DNA from: Spirochaetaceae bacterium
Lineage (GTDB): Bacteria; Spirochaetota; Spirochaetia; SZUA-6; Bin103
Direction: 5' to 3'
Assembly (NCBI GenBank): GCA_026710565.1
Contig: JAPOQV010000372.1
Location: 1-18,988, forward strand
DNA: 18,988 nucleotides
This document shows, in pieces, positions 14,447 to 18,988 of this stretch (the first letter of the stretch is position 1; each line of letters opens with the position of its first letter). Under the pieces are notes generated by a model. It worked only from the letters and a program-made list of their open reading frames with translations, had not been told where the DNA came from and made no database searches. The position numbers were made by a program, and so were the translations under genes.

Positions 14447-15751
14447 TCAGGAGCGCACGAAGACGCCGCGGCTGATGAGCTTGCGGCGGACCGCAGGTGT
14501 CAGGTTGGTCCCGTCGACCAGTTCGACGACGGTCTCCGAAAGCCGTCGGCCTTGCTTGCCCACCGCCGCCTGCACCCGCGTTGCCGTTTCGGGGTCGTCG
14601 CAGTGGACCACCAGTGCGGGGCGCACGTCGACCCAGTGCACATCCGCCGCCCAGTCGCGGATCTGCCGGCTCACGTTGGCCGGCAGCGGCTGCCGGGACA
14701 GGTCGTCGGCTGCCGCGACCACCTGCTCGGCGTCCTGGCCGGCCATCACGGCCCGCTGCACGGACGCCCGCTCGATGACGAACAGCGTGCCCACCGACTG
14801 CGGGCCTTGCAGCGCGGCAGTGGGCGTCGCGAACGTCCGGGCGCGCACCTGATCGACCGGTGAGGGCGCCAGGAACACGATCTCGAAGTTGGGCTGGATG
14901 ACCGCCTCGCCGGTCTCCTCCGGCAGGTCGAGCTCGAAGTCATCGACCTCGCCCAGCAGGTAGCGGCCCACTTCGGTCATCGCGAAGCCCGCGTTGCCGT
15001 CTGCAAGGAGACCGAGCGCGGCTCCGCCGAGCGGGACCAGCCGCTCGTAGAGGAACGCCAGGAGGGTCGATCCCCAGACCCGCTCCGCGACTTCCCCGGC
15101 GGCATACATCACGGTCCGGTCGTCCAGCAGGGGATTGCGCTGCTCGCTGTGGAAGCGGACGAACGCCAGCAGGTCCACGGTCGACTCCCGACCGACCGCG
15201 CGGAAGGCATCGATCACGCCGCGTACCGGATCGACGGCGAACCAGCCGATCTCGTACAGGTACGGCACGAAGTCCAGCGGCAGCGCTTCTGGATCCTCGG
15301 CGTACCGCGGATCGTAGACGTGCCCGTCCGCGCGCCCATGGAGCATCGCGTCGTCGCGCAGCAGGTCGAGGATCCGCTTGAGCCGCTCCCTGGCCGAGCG
15401 CATCAGCCACTGCCGGCCGGCATCGGTCACGACCAGCTTGAGACCCGTGCGGGAGTCGCCCTGCGATGCCGCCAACCGCAGCGAGAATGCGAACTGCGCT
15501 GCCTGTGACAGGCGTCGATCGACATGCAGTGGCGGGAACTCGGGGACGATCGTCGCCGGCAGGGCGGGGAGCGCAGTGCCGATCGCTCGGGCGTTGCGGG
15601 CGTACAACTCGCGGCCATGGACCTTGAGCCTGGGCGGTTCGGCGATCGCTTCCATCAGGAGCGTCGCCAGGTCGTCGATCAGGAATGGCCGGCAGAGCAC
15701 GTCGTCGCCGGGGAACGTCTTGGCCGTGACCGACCGGGGCAGGAGCTTCAC
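14447..15751 (-). CDS. Helicase-associated (XPB/Ssl2 N-terminal-like) domain protein
   Basis: A 434-residue protein with no helicase motifs. The C-terminal third carries the XPB/Ssl2-type helicase-associated domain (Helicase_C_3): EAVIQPNFEIVFLAPSP near residue 283, FVIERASVQRAVMAG, then PLPANVSRQIRDWAADV. The N-terminal two thirds are helical with a winged-helix look (LKLVVTDAGRQWL, FAMTEVGRYLLGE). Similar proteins adjoin XPB helicase genes in mycobacteria and some other bacteria, where they are thought to assist the helicase, but their biochemical role is not established. The start is GTG 15751, which overlaps the helicase stop by 4 nt (GTGA), strongly implying coupled synthesis and a shared complex. 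Confidence 0.85.
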   Translation of the reverse strand: MKLLPRSVTAKTFPGDDVLCRPFLIDDLATLLMEAIAEPPRLKVHGRELYARNARAIGTALPALPATIVPEFPPLHVDRRLSQAAQFAFSLRLAASQGDSRTGLKLVVTDAGRQWLMRSARERLKRILDLLRDDAMLHGRADGHVYDPRYAEDPEALPLDFVPYLYEIGWFAVDPVRGVIDAFRAVGRESTVDLLAFVRFHSEQRNPLLDDRTVMYAAGEVAERVWGSTLLAFLYERLVPLGGAALGLLADGNAGFAMTEVGRYLLGEVDDFELDLPEETGEAVIQPNFEIVFLAPSPVDQVRARTFATPTAALQGPQSVGTLFVIERASVQRAVMAGQDAEQVVAAADDLSRQPLPANVSRQIRDWAADVHWVDVRPALVVHCDDPETATRVQAAVGKQGRRLSETVVELVDGTNLTPAVRRKLISRGVFVRS

Positions 15752-17484
15752 GCGGAGGGGACCGTCCCGCCGGCGTCGGCGATCGCCTCAGCTACCGCGG
15801 TCGTCGTCACCCGCTCCGCCTCCGGCGCGTCGACGATGGCGTACTCGTAGCCCTGTTCGCACAGGAAGCGCTGCCGGTTCATCGCGAACTCCTGCTCGAC
15901 CGTGGCAGCGCTGACCAGCGAGTAGAAGTGCGCCTGCGTGCCGTCACGCTTGGGGCGCAGGATGCGGCCCAGGCGCTGCGCCTCCTCCTGGCGCGATCCG
16001 AAGGTGCCGGAGATCTGGACGGCGACGTTGGCGTCCGGCAGGTCGATCGCCAGACTGCCGATCTTGCTGACTGCGAGGCAGCAGATCTCGCCGTCCCGGA
16101 ACGCCCGGAACAGCGTGTCGCGGCGTTTCTGGGTGGAGGTTCCGGTGAGCACCGGGATGTCGAGCTCGGCCGCCAAGCCCTTGATCTGGTCGACGTACAT
16201 GGCCATCACCAGGATGCGGTCGTCGCGATGGAGCCGCAGCAGGGCGCGCACCAGCGCTCGCTTGTCCGGGTTCTGCGCCGCGATCGGGAACTGCTGACGA
16301 GGGGAGGCCGCGGCGTACTCCAGTCGCAGCGCCGGCGGCAGCGGCAGGCGCATCTCCGTGCAGTGGGCGGTCGCCACCCAGCCCTGGCGCTCAAGCTCCC
16401 GCCACGGAACCTCGGCTTTCTTCGGCCCGATCAGGGCGAACACGTCCTCCTCCAGCCCGTCCTCGCGGACCAGGGTGGCGGTCAGCCCCAGCCGCCGCCG
16501 CGCCTGCAGCGCGGCGGTGATCTGGAACACCGGCGCCGGCAGCAGGTGCACCTCGTCGTAGACGATCAGCCCCCAGTCGGCGCGGTCGAACACCTCCAGG
16601 TTGACCATCGGCTCGTCGCCGCGGCGGCGGTGGGTGAGCATCTGGTAGGTCGCGACCGTGAGCGGCCGCAGCGCGCGCTTCGGGCCGGCGTAGATCCCGA
16701 TCTGCTCCTCGGTGAGCGTGGTCTTGTCGAGCGTCTCGGCGATCCACTGCTTGGCGGCGGTGACGCTGGTGCAGAGGATCAGCGTGGTGGTCTGCAGCGC
16801 GTGCATGCAGGCAAGGCCGACGATGGTCTTGCCGGCGCCGCACGGGAGCACGATGACGCCGCTGCCGCCGGCGGAGTGGCGGACGTCCTCGAAGGCGCGC
16901 GCCGCCTCGTCCTGGTAGTCGCGCAGCCGGAACGGCACTCCGGCACGGGTGGTGTCGCGCAGCTCGAACGCCAGCGGCGTGCCTGCGGTGTAGCCGGCCT
17001 CGTCATCCGGCGGGAAGCCGGCGCGCACCAGTGCCAGCTTCAGCAGCCCGCGGCGCTCGGCGTCGACCGGGAACGTGCGCCGGCCGGTGCGGTCGCCCAG
17101 CCACCTGGACACGTCGCGGTTGCGGCGGGCGAGCTCCCGGGAATCGTCGTCGCCGGGCACGCGCATCAAGCCGTCGTCGTCCGCGATCAGCCGCAGCTTG
17201 CCGAAACGCGAGGCGTGGGTCCTGATCTCGACGATGGTGGCGTCCGGCACCGGGTAGCGGCTGAACTCGTGAAGCGTGCCGACGATGTCGTCCACCGTGA
17301 GGCCGGCGGAACGGGCGTTCCAGATCGACAGCGCCGTCATGCGATAGGTGTGGACGTGCTCGGGCGCCTTGATCAGCTCGGCGAAGGCCAGCAGGCGCGA
17401 CCGCGCCTCCTCGAAACGGGGGCTGGCCACCTCCAGCAGCAGGGTGTCGACACCCTGGACGATGAGCGGCTGATCGGAGGCCAT
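15748..17484 (-). CDS. XPB-family DNA repair helicase (superfamily 2)
   Basis: A 578-residue ATP-dependent 3'-5' DNA helicase of the bacterial XPB class. Residues 1-75 form the helicase-associated N-terminal region (MASDQPLIVQG). Motifs in order: LRDYQDEAARAF (Q-like, 188-199), Walker A LPCGAGKT (213-220), DEVH box (310-313), GLTATLVRED (333-342, containing the XPB RED motif R340-E341-D342), then ISGTFGSRQEEAQRLGRILR with the arginine fingers of motif VI (491-510). Bacterial XPB unwinds DNA and is linked to repair, sometimes with a nuclease partner. ATG 17484 gives the expected N-terminus; the frame is open further upstream without likeness. A TATAAT box lies 12 nt before it. Confidence 0.95.
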   Translation of the reverse strand: MASDQPLIVQGVDTLLLEVASPRFEEARSRLLAFAELIKAPEHVHTYRMTALSIWNARSAGLTVDDIVGTLHEFSRYPVPDATIVEIRTHASRFGKLRLIADDDGLMRVPGDDDSRELARRNRDVSRWLGDRTGRRTFPVDAERRGLLKLALVRAGFPPDDEAGYTAGTPLAFELRDTTRAGVPFRLRDYQDEAARAFEDVRHSAGGSGVIVLPCGAGKTIVGLACMHALQTTTLILCTSVTAAKQWIAETLDKTTLTEEQIGIYAGPKRALRPLTVATYQMLTHRRRGDEPMVNLEVFDRADWGLIVYDEVHLLPAPVFQITAALQARRRLGLTATLVREDGLEEDVFALIGPKKAEVPWRELERQGWVATAHCTEMRLPLPPALRLEYAAASPRQQFPIAAQNPDKRALVRALLRLHRDDRILVMAMYVDQIKGLAAELDIPVLTGTSTQKRRDTLFRAFRDGEICCLAVSKIGSLAIDLPDANVAVQISGTFGSRQEEAQRLGRILRPKRDGTQAHFYSLVSAATVEQEFAMNRQRFLCEQGYEYAIVDAPEAERVTTTAVAEAIADAGGTVPSA

Positions 17485-17496
17485 CGGGAGGGCTCG

Positions 17497-17502
17497 ATTA
17501 TA
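17497..17502 (-). promoter_or_regulatory. -10 box of the XPB operon
   Basis: A perfect TATAAT on the minus strand, 12 nt upstream of ATG 17484, predicts a leader of about 6 nt. I see no convincing -35 at 16-18 bp spacing. The upstream side of the promoter runs into the residual coding frame of the divergent HTH gene. Confidence 0.5.
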
Positions 17503-17581
17503 GCGGGCGAGGCTTCGGGGTGATGCCGACATCCGCGCATACGACAGGGCGAAAGAGCGGCTCGAAGCGGGTACGGATGAG

Positions 17582-17800
17582 ATGATTCCGGCCGGATTCG
17601 ACGATCGCATCCTGGACGGCGAAAGCCCGGTTCGTGTGTGGCGGGAGTACCGAGGTCTCAGCATCAAGCAGCTAACCGCGAGTGCCACTATCAGCGCCGG
17701 CTACCTGTCACAGATCGAAGGGGGTAGCCGCAACGGTTCCCTGTCGACCCTGAGGGCGTTGGCGAAGAGTCCGTCCTTGGACGTGGATGACTTGACGTAG
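17582..17800 (+). CDS. XRE-type helix-turn-helix antitoxin-like protein, probably 5'-truncated
   Basis: From ATG 17582 the frame encodes 72 residues with an HTH_3 domain: VRVWREYRGLSIKQLTASAT followed by ISAGYLSQIEGGSRNGSLST and LDVDDLT. This resembles the single-domain HTH antitoxins found with RelE/HigB-like toxins. The coding likeness continues upstream of the ATG: the same frame reads DADIRAYDRAKERLEAGTDE directly before it, which matches the usual N-terminal helix of this family, but between the in-frame stop at 17501-17503 and ATG 17582 there is no start codon. So the original 5' end seems lost, and only a shortened protein could be made. GGATGAG just before the ATG is a weak ribosome-binding site. 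No toxin gene adjoins it. It may be a remnant rather than a working regulator. Confidence 0.6.
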   Translation: MIPAGFDDRILDGESPVRVWREYRGLSIKQLTASATISAGYLSQIEGGSRNGSLSTLRALAKSPSLDVDDLT

Positions 17801-17831
17801 GCCTACCGCAACTGAGTCTTGGCGGCAGGGA

Positions 17832-17861
17832 TTGTATCAAGTGGCCTCGTGAGGCTACATT
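17832..17861 (+). promoter_or_regulatory. Putative promoter and operator of the Phd-VapC pair
   Basis: A -35-like TTGTAT (17832-17837), 18-bp spacer and -10 TACATT (17856-17861) end 6 nt before ATG 17868, giving a leaderless or nearly leaderless message. Between and into the -10 lies the imperfect inverted repeat GTGGCCTC-GT-GAGGCTAC (17841-17858, 7 of 8 pairs), well placed for repression by the antitoxin. Confidence 0.6.
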
Positions 17862-17867
17862 GCCGGC

Positions 17868-18158
17868 ATGCGTACGGTCGGGATTCGGGAGCTCAAGGAT
17901 CGGCTCAGTCAGCACATCCGGATGGTTCGCGAGGGCGAACGGATTCTGGTTACGGATCGGGGCGAGGTGGTCGCGGAGCTGCGCGAACCGTCGGTCACAC
18001 CCGAGGCGGCCGGGTTCCCAGGATTGGAGCAACGCGCGCGCGCCGGAACGGTACGCGTGGGAGCTCCCAATCGCCCCGACCTGTATCCCAGGATGCCACG
18101 CGTGCTTCCTGAAGGGAGCGCTACGCGCCTGCTTGATGAAGAACGCGGCGAACGGTGA
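17868..18158 (+). CDS. Phd/YefM-family antitoxin
   Basis: A 96-residue antitoxin. The N-terminal 45 residues are the Phd/YefM DNA-binding fold: TVGIRELKDRLSQHIRMVRE followed by GERILVTDRGEVVAELRE. The C-terminal half (MPRVLPEGSATRLLDEERGE) is the disordered toxin-wrapping tail. ATG 17868 is the family start and sits 6 nt downstream of the -10 box. The last four bases overlap the toxin start (GTGA, 18155-18158). The protein is expected to repress the operon through the palindrome in its promoter. Confidence 0.9.
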   Translation: MRTVGIRELKDRLSQHIRMVREGERILVTDRGEVVAELREPSVTPEAAGFPGLEQRARAGTVRVGAPNRPDLYPRMPRVLPEGSATRLLDEERGER

Positions 18159-18601
18159 ATCTCTACGCGGAGTCAAGCGCCGTCCTTTCATGGCTCCTCG
18201 GCGAGAAACGCGGCGAGGCGGCCCGCGAGCGGCTGTTGGCCGCTGACATGGTCATTACCTCCGACCTGACGCTCGTTGAGTGCGACCGTGCCTTGCACCG
18301 TGCGGAGGCGGTCGATGAACTGGAAGCGGAGACGGTCAAGAGCATGCGCGAGCGGTTCTTTGCGGCCACCGACCACTGGATCGTGTTCTCGATCGACCGT
18401 GAGGTCGTGGAACGTTCTCGGCGCCGATTCCCACGCGAGCCGATTCGCTCGCTTGATGCGATTCACCTCACCACTGCACTGTTGGTGCGCAGCTTGGTGA
18501 CCGAGCTGGAGTTGCTGTGTTGGGATGAGCGCATCCGCGAGAACGCGGACGAGCTCGGGTTCGACGTCACACCGAACACGGGAGAGGAAACGAACAGATG
18601 A
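18155..18601 (+). CDS. vapC: VapC-like PIN-domain toxin RNase (second copy)
   Basis: A 148-residue PIN-domain protein beginning MNLYAESSAVLSWLLGE. The first acidic residue is a glutamate (E6) where most PIN domains have aspartate; the others are E42 (LVECDRALH), D101 (SLDAIHLTTA) and D124 (CWDERIREN). The E6 variant occurs with a serine pair (ESS) and need not abolish metal binding. It starts at GTG 18155 overlapping the Phd-type antitoxin, forming a standard type II module. It is not a duplicate of the AbrB-linked VapC at 13994: the proteins share only the PIN motifs. Its stop overlaps the start of the next gene (ATGA at 18598-18601). Confidence 0.9.
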   Translation: MNLYAESSAVLSWLLGEKRGEAARERLLAADMVITSDLTLVECDRALHRAEAVDELEAETVKSMRERFFAATDHWIVFSIDREVVERSRRRFPREPIRSLDAIHLTTALLVRSLVTELELLCWDERIRENADELGFDVTPNTGEETNR

Positions 18602-18988
18602 GAATCGATCGCTATCTGCAGGGAACGCCGTCGTGGATCGACCTGTCCACCACCGATCAGGACGCCGCCAAGGCGTTCTACGCCGGCCTGTTCGGCTGGA
18701 GCTACCGCGACATGCCGGTCGACGAAACGGGGGAGCGGCTCTACACGACGGCCACCATCGATGGCGCCAGCGTCGCCGGGATGTACACGCAGCCGCCCGA
18801 GGAGGCGCAGATGGGGATTCCTCCCCACTGGAACGTCTACCTGACGGTGGACGATGTCGACGCCACCGCGGTACGGGCCGTCGAGCACGGCGGATCGGTG
18901 CTGGCCGAGCCGTTCGACGTGTTCGACGCCGGCCGCCTGGCGGCCATCAAGGACCCGACCCGCGCGGGGGCGGCGGCCTGGCGGCCGC
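18598..18988 (+). CDS. VOC (glyoxalase/bleomycin-resistance fold) family protein, 3' partial
   Basis: The frame from ATG 18598 is open to the right edge (130 codons). It matches the first module of the two-module VOC proteins typified by mycobacterial CFP30B: TPSWIDLSTTDQDAAKAFYA, then GLFGWSYRDM, HWNVYLTVDDVDATA and GGSVLAEPFDVFDAGRLAAI, then KDPTRAG near the edge. VOC proteins bind metal or small ligands; many of this subgroup have no known activity. The start overlaps the VapC stop by 4 nt, and GGGAGAGGAAA lies upstream, so it may be read with the toxin operon, although its function looks unrelated. Confidence 0.85.
   Translation, partial: MRIDRYLQGTPSWIDLSTTDQDAAKAFYAGLFGWSYRDMPVDETGERLYTTATIDGASVAGMYTQPPEEAQMGIPPHWNVYLTVDDVDATAVRAVEHGGSVLAEPFDVFDAGRLAAIKDPTRAGAAAWRP

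Noticed and set aside
15928..17523. A 531-codon plus-strand frame opposite the XPB helicase
   Set aside because: It is the mirror of a gene with all helicase motifs; its composition is that of an antisense shadow (Gln, Arg, Gly, Val, Asp).
13994..18601. Possible duplication of one VapC module into the other
   Set aside because: The two toxins share only PIN catalytic motifs, and their antitoxins belong to different folds (AbrB and Phd), so they were acquired independently.

Overview
The window is high-GC bacterial DNA, densely coding on both strands. No rRNA, tRNA, CRISPR array or phage/IS gene was found. The organism is probably a diderm. The large solute-binding protein has a plain Sec signal peptide with no lipobox cysteine. 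The LplB/YtcP-type sugar permeases and the bacterial XPB helicase with a helicase-associated partner would fit a high-GC spirochaete, perhaps an environmental or host-associated lineage. That placement is inference only; no phylogenetic marker is present.

Left part (1-5012, + strand). A partial lipoyl/E3-binding protein is followed by a small cupin, the decayed remains of a DUF1272 gene, then a close run of four catabolic-type enzymes: a TIM-barrel sugar-phosphate isomerase/epimerase-like protein, an SDR dehydrogenase, an enolase-superfamily (mandelate racemase group) dehydratase-like protein and a PLP aminotransferase. Together they look like a catabolic cassette for a sugar acid or amino-/hydroxy-acid. 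The substrate cannot be read from sequence. Convergent to it (5029-7252, - strand) lies tdh-kbl, the classic two-step threonine-to-glycine pathway.

Middle (7311-13633). A phytanoyl-CoA-dioxygenase-like N-terminal fragment precedes an MNT nucleotidyltransferase/HEPN (MntA-HepT type) toxin-antitoxin pair. Next comes a 601-residue periplasmic solute-binding protein with its own promoter and terminator. The matching permeases sit on the opposite strand, pointing towards it: two tandem LplB-like paralogues and one YtcP-like partner. No ABC ATPase is encoded here.

Right part (13742-18988). An AbrB-VapC pair, an operon of XPB helicase plus a helicase-associated (XPB/Ssl2 N-terminal-like) protein, an apparently 5'-eroded HTH antitoxin-like gene, a Phd-VapC pair and the start of a VOC (glyoxalase-fold) gene. 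The region is rich in toxin-antitoxin modules and gene remnants, suggesting repeated insertion and decay at gene boundaries. Both antitoxin genes start 6 nt after a good -10 box, implying leaderless or nearly leaderless transcripts.

No single wholly new system is evident. The observations most worth checking are the duplicated permease operon facing a cysteine-rich binding protein, the lipoyl/E3-binding protein without a catalytic domain, the enzyme cassette with an unusual start codon, and the gene remnants (DUF1272, PhyH, HTH).
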